From positions 63,366,638 through 63,430,637 of the forward strand of contig CM060177.1 of the NCBI GenBank assembly GCA_030549775.1: DNA of 64,000 nt, written 5' to 3'. Source of the stretch: Tamarix chinensis (lineage: Eukaryota > Streptophyta > Magnoliopsida > Caryophyllales > Tamaricaceae). This document shows positions 25,640 through 37,500 of this stretch, in pieces. The notes beneath the pieces are model-generated. The model worked only from the letters and a program-made list of their open reading frames with translations. It had not been told where the DNA came from and made no database searches. A program made the translations under genes and the position numbers. Positions within the stretch are counted from its first letter, which is position 1, and each line of letters begins with the position of its first letter.

Positions 25640-26065
25640 TGGTATTATCCTTAATATTATTATTATCACCATCATCATCATCATCATCATCATCATTATT
25701 ATTATTATTATACTTGACCATACTATCACCAAGGCTACTACTATTATGATTATTAGGACATTTATTAGTATTATTTTTAAGATTGGAACCATTATTATGA
25801 TTATTACCTTGTCATTATTGTTAACATTTCATATATCACTAACCTTACTATCACTACTAACATTATTATTATTAGTATCATTATGGTCACTACTTTTACA
25901 TTACTAATATCACCATTATTATTATTATTACTAAGGTTTAGGTTTATATTAGTATTATTACTACAACAACTACTACTATTATTATTAGTAATATTGAAAC
26001 TATTACCTTTAATAATATGAATATCACTACTATGGTAGCTACTAAGACTTATTTTGGTTAGTAGT
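25640..26065. repeat. ATT/ATC trinucleotide-rich spacer in D2
   Basis: Imperfect ATT, ATC and ACT runs fill this stretch. The 88-codon minus-strand frame inside it (Asn/Ser/Ile runs) is a product of the repeat. The equivalents are 29300-29850 in E and 51900-52570 in A. Confidence 0.8.
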
Positions 26066-26222
26066 ATCATGATTAACTCTTTTGAGAATAATAACCCTAC
26101 TTTTACTTACAAAACTAGTATTATCATTATTATCCCTAATAGTAGATTATGATAAGGGTAGGGTAGGAATAATGGTAATTTTGGAAAGAGGGAGATTAAC
26201 CCGTAGTTTTTTCCTCTTATAG

Positions 26223-26284
26223 GTGAATCAAGTCAAAACCCTAAGGAGACGTAGGAGTGTGCTATAAGCCCTACGTCGTTTTAG
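26223..26284 (+). other. Conserved exon-like block 1 of the giant LTR, copy D2
   Basis: The 62-bp block is bounded by TTCCTCTTATAG and GTAAGG, which look like a splice acceptor and donor. The equivalents in E (30095-30156) and A (51594-51655, minus strand) are also exactly 62 bp. It contains CAAAACCCTAAGGAG. Splicing is inferred, not shown. Confidence 0.45.
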
Positions 26285-28643
26285 GTAAGGATGTAGCTAA
26301 GGTCCTATGTGTATTATGTGTCTTGCATGCCTTGGATGCTATGTACCATGTTATGTTGTGTATCTTATGGTTATCATTAATCTTGTTTTATGTGTAGCGC
26401 ATCTTGGAGTTGAGGTATGTTCATGTGTTTTCTTATGGCATGTGTATAATGTGTATATGTTGTGATTATGATTTTATATGATGTGATCCTCTAGGACATG
26501 CATGTTAGGATGATTAATAATATGATATGAGGTGAAATGATAAAAAGGGAAAAATGAGAAGTGAGTTGACTAAGGGGCATGAGATTGACCTAAGTATCTC
26601 AAGATCCATGAGGGGGGAAATAAAAAGGAAGATAAGATCAAAATGATGTGACCCTCTAGGACATGCATGATAGGATGATTAATAATATGATATGGGGTGA
26701 AAGGACAAAAAAGGAAAAATGAGAAGTGAGTTGACTAAGGGGCATGAGATTGACCTAAGTATCTCAAGACCTATGAGGGGGAAAATAAAAAGGAAGATAA
26801 GATCAAAATGAATGAGTGATGGGAATCTTGCATGGGAATTCTAAGGTTTTGCATGGGAACTTTGAGGGTGTGCATGAGATGGATGGAGCCTACATGGGGA
26901 TGATCTTTATGTGAGAAAAGTTGTCCTAGGGCATAAGTAAGGTAAGGGGAAAGTTGTGGAGTGAATGGAGACTCGGGGTGAAAAATAGTATGTGGGTTGG
27001 CATGAGGGTGTATAGAGGATCTAATTAGGGTTTTGGGAGGAAACCCTAATCTGAAGGGAAATGTGAAGGTAAAAATAATTAAGGAAGAGTGGAGTATGGG
27101 ATAAGAGTGAAAACTTATTATATGAGGGATGAGTAAGGGTGCCTTGGGAAAGAAGAGGTGTTAGGTGAAGAATGGGGAGGTGACTTATGGAGGAAGAAAG
27201 GTACTAGAGTTTGGGGTGGCCAACTAGGGTTTCACAGTCACATGAGTCATCGGTGAGTAGAATGATATGATTTGGGTTGAATCTAAATGAGAGGAGGTGT
27301 TGAGCGATAAAGGAAATAATGGTAGGGTAAGTTATATGAAGTTGGGCCACATAGGTCCAATTAGGGTTTCAAGGGAAACCCTAGAGGGGTTAGTAAGTGG
27401 AGTCAGATATCATAAGGTGATGGGCCTTAACCCACACCCTTAGAAGTTGGGTTTTCGTTATCAGTAAATGGAAGGGGAATGAATATCAGGGTGTGATTGG
27501 AGGCGCAGATGTCTCAAGATATGGGACGGGCCTCTCTTAAGAGGATAAGAGTAGAAGGTTGGTGACATGCATGTCAAGGGTGAAATATTATCAAATAAGA
27601 TACTAATTATTTAAAGGGGAAGATTGTTGATGAAATACCCCAAAAATCCTAATTTAGGAATTATGGCAAAATAATGATTTATTAGAGAAAATTAAGAAAA
27701 TAGGTGAATTTATTAAATAAAGAGGAAATTTATTGAGGAAAAATAAGGAGAAAATAATAAATAAGTTATTTAGAAAATTTTGGACATTTTACTAATTAAA
27801 ATGGAAGTTAAGGACAATTTATTCAAAATAGCCTAACTAATCTAAAAATGGATTTAATTATTATAATTAAAATAATTATTATTAAAATTAAATATATAAA
27901 TTAATTATATAAATAAATAAATACCCAAATACCACCAACCCAACCATTTTGTCATTTCTCCATTTTTCCTTTTTCCTTTTCTTCTTTCTTTTCTCTTTTT
28001 TTTCCTTCCTCCTCCTTAACTTTTTTTTTCTTTTTCTTTCTTTCCCCCCGGACTGGGCCGGCCTGCGCAACCCAGACCCCCTCCCCGCCTCTCCTTCCTT
28101 CTTCTCGCCCGCAGCCCAGCGAGCCAGCCGCCCGTGAAACCAAACGCTGCGTTTCGATGCTATAGTCGCCGAAACGCCGCGTCATAATAAGAAAAAAAGT
28201 AACTGTTGCCAGACCGACGAGGACGTAGTGTTTTTTCCAAACAATCCTCAAAACGCCGCGTTTTGTTTTAAAACTTTATAACGCCGCCGAACCGGCCGGT
28301 TCCCTTCCTTTTCTTTTCCTCCCCTGGACCGCCGGTCCTCCTCCTTTCCCCTTCCTTCTTCCTCCCCGACCTGCAACTCGACCCTGCAGCCCCCGAATAT
28401 CGCCGGCCACCTCTGCACGCCGACCGTCCTCCCCTGCCCTTCCCTGCCTCTCTCCCGTCGTTTCCTTTCTCTTTTCGACCTCGACCAAGTCCCTCTCTCC
28501 CTTTTCCGCGTGCTATCTCCTTCCCTTTTTCCTCTCCCCTTCCCCGACCCAACCTGCCATGGCAGGACCTGCCGCCTGTCGGCCAGCCTGGCGCCTGCAC
28601 CCCCCTTTGTCTTCTTCCCCTGGCCTTGCCCGACCACCCTACC

Positions 28644-28651
28644 TATAAATA
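28644..28651 (+). promoter_or_regulatory. Candidate TATA box of copy E
   Basis: TATAAATA precedes the C-rich leader in E. In copy A the complement lies at 53235-53242, also just before its C-rich module. This conserved position marks the likely transcription start and the plus orientation of E. Confidence 0.6.
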
Positions 28652-28689
28652 CCCCCATTGATCACCTGGGTTCGGGATTTGGAACCCCG

Positions 28690-29295
28690 AAACCCTAGGT
28701 TTGCTCCCTCTCGCCGCCGCCCCATCAGACGCGTCGACCGCCGCCCTCCCCCAACGCTGCCGGTCGAACGCTGCCCAGACCCCCACCTTGCACCACCCTC
28801 CACCTAACCAAGCCCTCCTCAACCCTCGATTTGCCTTGTACGAGCCACCCCAGGCCGTGCAAAATCACCACCCCGAGCAGCCCCTTCCAGCCCGTCGCCA
28901 CCTTGCGCCACCTTCTGCCGCCTCCTCCGCTGCGACCAGCCACCCTGCCACCTCCCAAAATAACCGGCAGGTCCTCCCCTACATACCCATACCATCCTTA
29001 CCCCCTACCTCCTTCTCCACCAACCTCCACCATCTCCCACCACCTTCTTCCACCTTCAGTCGCCGCGTCCACCACCACGTGCCGCCTCCTTTCTCACGCC
29101 ACCACCCTCATTCCACTCCCCTCTCCCTGCTGTCTCCTCCCCCACACTTAAATTTCCTTTCCTTTCCCCCATCTAACCTCCACCTTAACCTTTCCCTCTC
29201 TTCTCCTCCTCCACGCGCCGCCGCCGTCACCGCCACGCGCCGCCGCCGGACCACCACCAACCCTAGGTGGTCTTCTACTCATCCCAAGCCTTAAA
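28690..29295 (+). other. C-rich leader-like module of E (not a protein gene)
   Basis: It holds a 197-codon frame (28701-29294) rich in Pro, Ser, His and Ala, with other long frames in the remaining phases. Copy A has matching DNA, but its longest frame there (253 codons, 52580-53341 minus) is in a different phase. The DNA is conserved and the reading frame is not. CCCTAGGTGGT closes the module and recurs as a variant in D2 and A. Confidence 0.65.
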
Positions 29296-29299
29296 CTTT

Positions 29300-29798
29300 A
29301 TTTCCATACAATTATTATTAAGTTAACTAATATTAATACCATTATGCTTATTATTATTATTATTATTACTCTTATTATTATTATCGTTTCTAATATTGTG
29401 ACTCCTGATATTAAAGTTATCTTTTTTACGATACTAACATCCCTTGGAACCTTAACTCCTATTATACTCAACTTTAGTTTTACTTTTATAAGTGCTAATA
29501 TTAACAACCCTACTATTATTATGTTTACCTTTACTATCTTACTAAGGTTATTATTATTAATACTTAACCATACCGGGTTATTGTTATTGCTATTATTATT
29601 GCTAGGGTTAATATGGTTATAATTACTATTTATCATTATTAGTATTATTATTATTATCATTATCACCCTTAATAATAGTTTACTTGTAATATTGTGACCT
29701 TATAATATTATTATTTCAAACCTAACACCATTGTTGGACTTAATCTTAAAAACGCTAGAGTTCTATTACTTGAAACATAAGTATCACTATTAGTAGTC

Positions 29799-29841
<43 letters not shown>

Positions 29842-29850
29842 CACTATTTT
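29300..29850. repeat. ATT trinucleotide-rich spacer in E
   Basis: Imperfect ATT/ATC/ACT repeats, with a purer ATT run near 29800-29838. Open frames on both strands here (122 and 92 codons, Ile/Asn or Ile/Leu runs) come from the repeat. Confidence 0.85.
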
Positions 29851-30094
29851 ACTATGACTAGTGAACACTAGTATTATAAGAATGGAACTAATGGGCTTAA
29901 TAAAATAAGTGTAACAATAAGTATCATAAATAACTATATTTTGACTACTAATATTTAGTATACTAATTCTAAGGTAAAAACCCTAGTTTTTGTATAAAAC
30001 CCTTTTTAGTAATAAAAACCCTAACCTTAAACCAGAATGAGGATTGATAGTAGTTATAAGGGAAACTAATACTTAGCATTTTCCCCTTTTATAG

Positions 30095-30156
30095 GTAACC
30101 CCGACCAAAGCCCTAAGGAGTTAGAGGAGCATGCTCCAAGCCCGGCGTCGCCTTAG
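30095..30156 (+). other. Conserved exon-like block 1 of the giant LTR, copy E
   Basis: A 62-bp block between CCCTTTTATAG and GTAAGG. It contains CAAAGCCCTAAGGAG, and CCCGGCGTCGCCTTAG at its end. Length and borders are the same in D2 and A. Confidence 0.5.
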
Positions 30157-30270
30157 GTAAGGACGAAGCTAATGGCCTTGTGCTATGTGTGACATGGATG
30201 TGTTGAATGTTGTGTATACTATGCTATGCCATGTATTATCTGATTTGTGGATAACTTGTCTTATGTGTAG

Positions 30271-30288
30271 CGCAGCTTGGAGATTGAG
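30271..30288 (+). other. Conserved exon-like block 2, copy E
   Basis: An 18-bp block CGCAGCTTGGAGATTGAG between TTATGTGTAG and GTATGT. Counterparts lie at 26398-26414 in D2 and 51465-51482 (minus) in A. The borders look like those of a microexon. Confidence 0.4.
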
Positions 30289-30419
30289 GTATGTTGTATG
30301 TGCTTCCGTGACATGAGCATGACATTTATATGTATGATGTTTATGATGTAGTATGTTATGGCCCACTAGGACATGCATGTTAGGATAAATGGTAATATGA
30401 GTTGGGAACCATCATGGGA

Positions 30420-31200
30420 GTCTTGAAGTTTGTATGGTGGGATTAGCGTTTGTATGGTGGCGTAAACGTTCGTATGGTGGTACTAATGATTGCATAGTGT
30501 TATTAATGGCTTATGGTGGTATTCGGGTTTATATGGTGGTATTTATGATTTTATGGGGGTATTAATGTTTGTATGGTGGTATTTATGATTTTATGGGGGT
30601 ATTAATGTTTGTATGGTGGTATTTATGATTTTATGGAGGTATTAATGTTGTATGGTGGTATTAGGGTTTGTATGGTGGTATTTGTGATTTCATGGAGGTA
30701 TTAATGTTGTATGGTGGTATTTATGATTTCATGGAGGTATTAATGTTGTATGGTGGTATTAATGTTCGTATGGGGGTATTGATGATTGCATAGTGGTATT
30801 AATGGCTTATGGTGGTATTAGGGTTTGTATGGTGGTAATTGTGATTTTATGGAGGTATTAATGTTGTATGGTGGTATTTGTGATTTTTATGAGGGTATTA
30901 ATGTTGTATGGTGGTATTAGGATTTGCATGGTGGTATTAGGGTTCTTGTGGGGGTATTGATGACTGCATAGTGGTATTAATGGCTTATGGTGGTATTAGG
31001 GTTTGTATGGTGGTATAAATGTTCGTATGGTGGTATTAATGGCTTATGGTGGTATTAGGGTTTGCATGGTGATGTTATGGTTTGTATGGTGGCATTAATG
31101 ATTGCATAGTGGTATTAATGGCTTATGGCGGTATTAGGGTTTGCTTGGTGGTGTTATGATTTGCATGGTGGTATTAATGTTGGTATGGTGGCCTTAGGGT
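30420..31200 (+). repeat. GGTGGTATTA minisatellite in E
   Basis: Units of about 25-30 bp built on TATGGTGGTATTAATG, TTTGTATGGTGGTATT and ATTTTATGGAGGTATTAATG repeat with higher-order patterns. No equivalent is seen in A or D2, so it expanded in this copy. Confidence 0.85.
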
Positions 31201-31609
31201 TGCGTGGTGGAGTTAGGGTTTTGCATGGGAGTTAACGATTGTACGGGATTAGGGTTTGGAGTGATTAACTCTGGGGTGTTGTGATTAAGTAGGGTTGGAG
31301 TAACTAATCGTGATTATTGAGGACAATTAAGGTTTGGGATGGCTAAGTATGGTGGTTATGGTAAAATAGGGATAAGAGTGGCTAACCACGGTTGGTGTGG
31401 ACAACTAGGGTTGGTTATGGCTGCTTAGAGTTGTTCGGTGTTATCATGTGTATCTATTGATTGAAGGGTAGTTATGTATGTGAGATTTTATTAGTTGTGT
31501 TGAGTACAGTATAAAGAGAATGATTTATGCATGTCAAGGGTGATGTGTGATTCAATAAGACACGGATAAGACACTAATAACGTAAAGCGAAAGACTGTTG
31601 AGCCGAGCC

Positions 31610-32055
31610 TTGTGCGTTTCGTTCCGGTCCACCGGCTATAATAGTGGTCAGAGGCATTTTGCCCTGTGCGTTTCGTTCCGGTCCACCGGCTATAATAGTG
31701 GTTAGAGGCATTTTGCCCTGTGAGTTTCGTTCCGGTCCACCGGCTATAATAGTGGTCAGAGGCATTTTGCCCTGTGCGTTTCGTTCCGGTCCACCAGCTA
31801 TAATAGTGGTCAGAGGCGTTCCGCCCTGTGCGTTTATTTCCGGACCACCGGCTATAATAGTGGGGGATCTCGGCTCGATAGACCCAAAGTAAATAAGTTA
31901 AACCACGGGAAAAATACTAAGTACTTACAGTGAAACACCATGTTGAGGCGGGGCTAGTCCGGTCCACCGGTAAGAATAGTGGTTAGAGGCGTCCTGCCCT
32001 GTGTTTTATTCCGGTCCACCGGCTATAATAGTGGGGTCCCCGTGCTCACATGTGG
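31610..32055 (+). repeat. Dyad-motif array in E
   Basis: At least five near-identical units of about 50-53 bp contain CCGGTCCACCGG and CTATAATAG, then a GTGGTCAGAGGCATTTTGCC phrase and CTGTGCGTTTCGTT. After a spacer with GTGAAACACCATGTTGAGG the motif recurs at 31958-32034. The high similarity between the five units suggests recent local expansion. Confidence 0.9.
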
Positions 32056-32737
32056 GGTCCCCGTGCTCACATGGATTGTTGAAGAATGTGTGAAATGGAC
32101 TTATTATCGCTAATGAGAATAAAGAATAAGTCACCAAAAAGTATTCAGGCCTTATCTTGCGGGTTATCGCATGTTGTCTATATGTTTGTGCTATGTATGT
32201 TATGTGGTACGATTGTGTGTTTGGCCTTAGCGCACCAGCGCCCTTACTCAGTATTGGACCCGTACTGATACTACATTGATTGAATGGGTCTTGTGATGAT
32301 CCACCAATGGTGGGGAGCAGACCTCCTATGCAGGTTTGATCGATTACAAATTGTGGGGTGGAAGGCTTGGCTTGAGTGAGTAGGCGATCCGGATATTGGT
32401 CCCTTGGGATCTGTTTCATTTAGCTATATTTTGTACTACGCTTCTTGTTTTGAAACCGTACTCTTAAGTTGTAATCTTAACGATATTTTAACTGTTGTTG
32501 ACTCGTGGTTTTCGTGAATGGTCTATGTTAACTATGGACCTATGTTTTGATGACTCTTACTTAACGATTGTTTAGTTTAGCCTTAGCACTTAGTATCGAA
32601 ACGGTAGGAGTGAACCGGTCTGGTACTAAGTGTGGCGGTAATACCCCCAAGTTTATGGTTTTAATTCTTTCGCTTCCGCTAAACCTTCTGATTTAAACGA
32701 AATTTTTCAGGAGTGAAATTTGGGGGTGTTATAGTTG

Positions 32738-33100
32738 AGACGGGTCCAAATTGGTCCATCGGTAAATAATAGTGGCCAGGAGCCGGGTACCCTAGAGACC
32801 GGTCCACCGGCGAATAATAGTAGCTAGGAGCATTTTGCCTTGCATGATTTCTGATCCACTAGTTATAATAGTGGGGGATTTCATGCTCAACAAACCAAAC
32901 TTAATGAAGATAAGACATGGGAAATACACTAAGTAATTACAATAAAACACCATGTGAGTCGGGGCTAGACCAGTCCACCGCGAATAATAGTGGCCAAGAA
33001 CATTCTGCCCTAGAGATCGGTCCACCAACGAATAACAGTGGTCAGGAGCATTCTACCCTGTATGTATTCCGATCAACCGGCTATAACAGTGGGATTCCCG
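32738..33100 (+). repeat. Dyad-motif array in D2
   Basis: It continues the D2 array interrupted by E: GGTCCATCGGTAAATAATAG, ACCGGTCCACCGGCGAATAA and a GGCTATAACAG close, with the GTGGCCAGGAG and ACACCATGTGAGTCGGGGC linkers seen in the other copies. Confidence 0.85.
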
Positions 33101-35148
33101 TACTCGCATGGATTGATAAAGAGTATGTGTGAAATGAGTATATTGATAAGAGATCTAAAGAACAAGTTTATCTAAACTATAATTCGGCCTCATTATCTAT
33201 ATTATTGTATGTTACCTATATGATCATGCTTGTGTTATATACCTTATATGTTTAGCCTTAGTTGTATGGTTACCTTACTTAGTACGTAGCGTATTGACCA
33301 CCCGTCTCATGGGTGTTGATCATTCCCATGAGCAGAGGGTCCACTTGAGTTTATGCAGATAGGTGATGGTATCTTTGATGCCTACAACTCTTATGAGGCA
33401 TCAGACGCGGTTGAGAGTTGAGCCTAGACTTGGCCTGCGGATTGAGAGTGACCTCACCAGATTATATCTTTAATTTCTTTTTACCTTGTATTGTTTTATT
33501 CTAGTTCTATTCTATCGTACGGTATTTTATGTCTTTGGAAACTTTAATTACTTACTCCTTGGATTGTAACTCTTTTAACCGCACTCTGATTTATGTATGG
33601 GGATGATTCAGTTCTTTTATGAATTCTCATTTTAATTAATGACTTGTGTTTGATGATAATCCTATTCAGCCTTAGCACTTAGTATTGGAATGATAGGAGT
33701 AAACCGATCTGGTACTAAGTGTGGCGATAATATCCCTAGTATTTATAGTTTTATTATTTCGCTTCCACTAAACCTTTTTATTAAATGAAAACTTTCAGTA
33801 GTAAATTTTGGGGGTATTACAAGCAAAGTGTAGGTGGTAGTTGGAGATCAGAGATTGGCGGTGGAGATGGCGGTGGCAGGGGCTATAAAATGAGTGTAAG
33901 GAAGGGAGAAAAGAAGAAGAAGGAAGGGAAAAGAAGACAAGAAAGGAGGGTGCTGCAGGGAGATTTAGGGCAAGGTGAGGTAAAGAGGAGGTGGGGGAGG
34001 TGTTAGGTGGTGGACGGATGGCTTCAGTCGTTGCGGAAGAAGGGGGAATGGGGACGAAAGGTGGCATGTAGGGAGGAGGGATAAGAGGAGAATAAAATAA
34101 AAAGGAAGGGAAATATAGACTACAAGGGTGTGTGGTGGCAGCTAAGTGGTGCAGGAAGGACGTGGGGGGAGGTTAAGGGGTTGTTGTGGTGGTTGGTTAG
34201 ATGATAGAGGTGGCAGTTAAGGGTGGGAGAAGAGAGGTTCTGTAGGGGAAGAAGGGGGCTTAAGGAGGGAAAGAAATGGGTAGAGGAGAAGAAGAAAAAG
34301 AAGAGGGAGAGGAGGGAAGGTAAATGTGTAGGGTTAGGTGGTTGCAAAGGGAAGGGTTGTAGGACAGGGTGTAGGGTGGTAGAGAAGGGAGAAGAGGAAA
34401 GGGAAAAGAAAAAAAACATGCGAGGGAGTTATAAGGAGGTGTGTAGGGTTAAAAATGTAAGGGAACAACATGATGAGAGAGAAAGGGCGGGTGCAGGTGT
34501 AGGGCTGTGGTTGTAGGCAAGGTGTAGGGACAGGCTGGCATGGGTTTTTTTTTTTGGCTCAATGTGTAGGGGAAAAGGAAGAAGGAGGAGGAGGAGGAGG
34601 GGGAATCAGGCTGGCCCTTGCGCACGAAGGAGAAGGGGGAAAGGAAGAAGGAGGTTGAGCTGACCCAACCAAGGGGAGAAGGAAAGAAGCAAAATAAGGG
34701 AGGAGTGGGGGCTGGACAAGCATAGGGAGAAGAGAAGGCCAACTGCCTAGTGGGGGAGAATAAGCAAGCCAGACGACCTAAGATATGGGAGAAAAGAAGA
34801 AAAAGGAGAAATGAGGAAAAAGGAAAAAAAAAAGGAAAAGGGGGAACATAAAAATAAAATAATTTTTGGAATTGGGGTATTTAATTATTTAGATGGATAA
34901 ATTAATTTAATAAATTAATCTAATTAAAATTTAAGGGTTAATTTTAATAAAATATGGGTATAAAAAATTATATAAATAAAAATAGTATGATAAAATAACA
35001 AAATATTTATTTTAATTTATTAAATAATCATATCCTTTTTTATAAATCAAAAGTTCACAAAATAATTAAATTAATAATTTAAAATTTATGTTATCACAAA
35101 TGAGGATTAATTATTAAATTTTAGGTTTTACAATTTTTGGGTATTACA

Positions 35149-37500
35149 GCCCATGCATTGTTTTCCATCTCATACTGTACTACTAGTTATTGGCTTTGAT
35201 ATTAAATTCATTATTTTATTTAATTACACATAATTTACCTAATAATTAAATGTTTGTTGTATATTTGTAGGTAATAATTATAACTTTTATATTTGAAATT
35301 ATACAAAATAACAATTTTTTCTTTGTTATTTTATCTAATTATTGAAAATGTTTATTCTATATGTTTGACAATACTTTTTGGTTTAGTCTATTGATCACTT
35401 TTGTTTATTATTTTTATGTTTTTGGTTTGTCATTTATTTCATTATTAACAAAACTTGTTAATTGATATTTTAGTTATGGAACATGTGTTGGTTGCTTGAG
35501 GGATAAAATATATCAATGTTTAAATTTGATTAGGCAACAAAATAGAAAAATTTAATCAGTATTGACTTTCTAATTTATTTTAGGCTTATTAATTTGACAA
35601 AATAATGAATGTCAAAATTTTCTTATACTCGTTTTGACATGTTACATAAAATATGCAAGTCTTTGGTGGTTTGCACGAAAGAATGATGAACAATTTTGAA
35701 ATTTTTACAAAGAACTATGAGTGACGCAGGTGCATCCTTGTTTGTACATCTAAATATGTTTCTTGGAAATATTTAAGATATTTTTTTGCATTCTTGGAGG
35801 TGTTTATTCATCCTACATCACTTTCTTTAATGACAAGCCATAATAAGAAAATTGTACAAGATCAAGATCCCAACACAATCCTAATTGACATACAAGACTT
35901 AGTAATATATATGTCAAGCTTGAAGATGTGGAAATTTGGATGTGAAACAACCAACATGCAACGTGGGAATAGTTAGATGGAAGTTCGAATACAACTATGC
36001 ACTAATTAAGATTTTACTTTGTTAGTTATGATATTTAGTTGTAATAAATATATGTAAGTATTAATGCCATAGATCGATGACATGTAATGTTATGTTGTTA
36101 AGTGTTAAATGACTTATCATAGCAAATGGACTAAATATGTGTTTTGGTTGTTATTAACTACAAGTTTATGTGGTTATTTCATCAGTTGTTGTATAGTTAG
36201 TTAAGATCTTATTGTAACTAGGGGTTGTTGGCTAATTTTGGCTTGGGATTTATGCCTATATATAGGGCATAATTTTAAATCATGAAATGACATGTATGTT
36301 GTAATTAAAGTTGAACAATCAAACCTCCATTTGTGAGAATTTAAACCTTTCAATATTTTTGTGAGTCGACAGTAGCCACTGAAAGATTGTTTAAGTGTTC
36401 TTTTCTTAGTTTGAATAAAATGAATTTTCTTTGTGAGTTTCTCTTTGAGATTCTTGTGAGTGATATCTTTGTGAGGTGCTTAAGAGTCACATTTCTACAT
36501 AACCCTATCCTACACTATCCATCCTATTCGGCCATCACATCAAAAATGTTCAACATTTTTCCATTAAGTTTCATGTGAAAGTGGTGCAAGAGATTCATGA
36601 TCTTTGGATATCTCTTAAGCTTAACTCTTTGATCCAGACATTCCATTGCGTAGTGTCCAAATTCTTTGCATTTGAAGCATTACTTGTTGAAGTTGTCCAG
36701 AATTTCATTCTTTCCTTTCTCTTCACTTGTAAGACCTTATATTTTCTCCGCATTGATATTACTTAAATTAAAACTATACTTTGAAGTAGAAGTGATGTAG
36801 GAGCATCCCCTTCACCTAATCTAGTATTAACCACCCTTATCCTCAAATTAGAAGATCCAAAAATTCTTCTAAATTGAGAAGGTTTCCACCAAATTATTCT
36901 AAAAATAAAACTAATATTAGGTAAGACTATTTATGGTTCAAACATCCAATATTTCTAATATTTGAAAATAATATTTGATATTTGATTTTAAATTTAGATA
37001 TTCAAAATTTTGGATTGGATATCAAATATATTTCATATTATCCGATTTGCTGATCAAATATTCGATCCTCTCAACAAATATCCAACTTACACAACAAATA
37101 TTTGATGTTAATACTAATATTAAAGCTCTTACATCACAAGATTTATTTGGATTTTATCAAATCTAAAAAGGGATTATATTAAAAATATAATTTTAAATAA
37201 CTTAAATTTTGGCCCAAATACTAAATTAAGTAAGTAAAAATTACACACACACACATAAATTTATTCATATATAATTATATTTAAAATAAAAAATTAGAAA
37301 AAAATGTATAAATATTTTTTTTTCAAATCATATATTATTTATATTTGTTGGATCGGCTATCTAACTTATTTGATTTTTTATTGACCGGATCAAATATTTA
37401 ATTTAAAAAAAAATTAAATCAGTTTAAATATTGAATCAGATAAGCATATATATTGCATAACATCATAAATTGGGCTCAGATTGGTACGTATTTGGTAAAG
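35149..37500. other. Unassigned AT-rich intergenic DNA
   Basis: No gene supported. Frames of 60-63 codons are scattered and unremarkable. At 36960-37120, ATATTTGAT/ATCAAATAT words recur with dyad symmetry, resembling a short palindromic repeat. Confidence 0.45.

Larger units (their letters stand above)
27631..32733 (+). mobile_element. Giant solo LTR, copy E (5,103 bp), nested in D2
   Basis: It starts TGAAATACCCC and ends TTTGGGGGTGTTATA (a decayed ...TTACA). The perfect duplication GTTGA flanks it (27626-27630 and 32734-32738). Removing it joins AAGATTGTTGA to GACGGGTCC and restores the dyad-array context of D2. The modules in order are an AT-rich part, a pyrimidine-rich block (27950-28600), TATAAAT at 28644, a C-rich leader (28690-29295), an (ATT)n spacer, conserved blocks at 30095 and 30271, a GGTGGTATTA minisatellite, the dyad array and the 3' end with GGTACTAAGTGTGGCGGTAA. 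There is no gag-pol, primer site or second LTR. Confidence 0.85.
20074..33821 (+). mobile_element. Giant LTR copy D, apparent fusion of two LTRs (D1 and D2), hosting E
   Basis: The left end TGAAATACCC and the right end GGGGTATTACA are family termini. The interior runs through two cycles. D1 (20074 to about 24930) has AT-rich, pyrimidine-rich, C-rich, minisatellite and dyad-array modules. The sequence then returns to a TATA/C-rich leader (D2, from about 24935), followed by the (ATT)n, conserved-block and dyad-array modules and the 3' end at 33821, so D1 lacks its end and D2 its start. The flanks do not match (GCGTG on the left, AGCAA on the right). Recombination between two neighbouring copies explains both facts. 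Copy E interrupts D2 at 27631-32733. Confidence 0.7.
19004..35148 (-). mobile_element. Giant LTR copy F, split into 19004-20073 and 33822-35148
   Basis: The right part ends GGGTATTACA at 35148. On the minus strand it starts TGTAATACCC, then an AT-rich part, then the pyrimidine-rich block (purine-rich on plus, 33850-34850). The left part holds the complement of the family minisatellite (AAATTACC/AAATACCC words, 19010-19440) and the TTACCTTATTTTCAGC segment near 19716 that matches copies D and B. The element is interrupted by copy D (20074-33821) in the opposite orientation. Its own 3' end, the TGTAACACCCCC side, is missing at the left. Confidence 0.7.

Noticed and set aside
28248..29294. Frames of 99-197 codons resembling proline-rich or arginine-rich proteins
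   Set aside because: Homologous DNA in copy A has its longest frame in a different phase, so the DNA is conserved but not a protein.
29298..29666. Ile/Asn-rich frames
   Set aside because: Translation of ATT/AAT trinucleotide repeats.
30000..30030. Telomere-like AACCCTAA words
   Set aside because: Only isolated copies, with no tandem array.
30420..32055. CRISPR-like array
   Set aside because: Repeats are contiguous or carry conserved linkers rather than unique spacers, and the context is a plant LTR.
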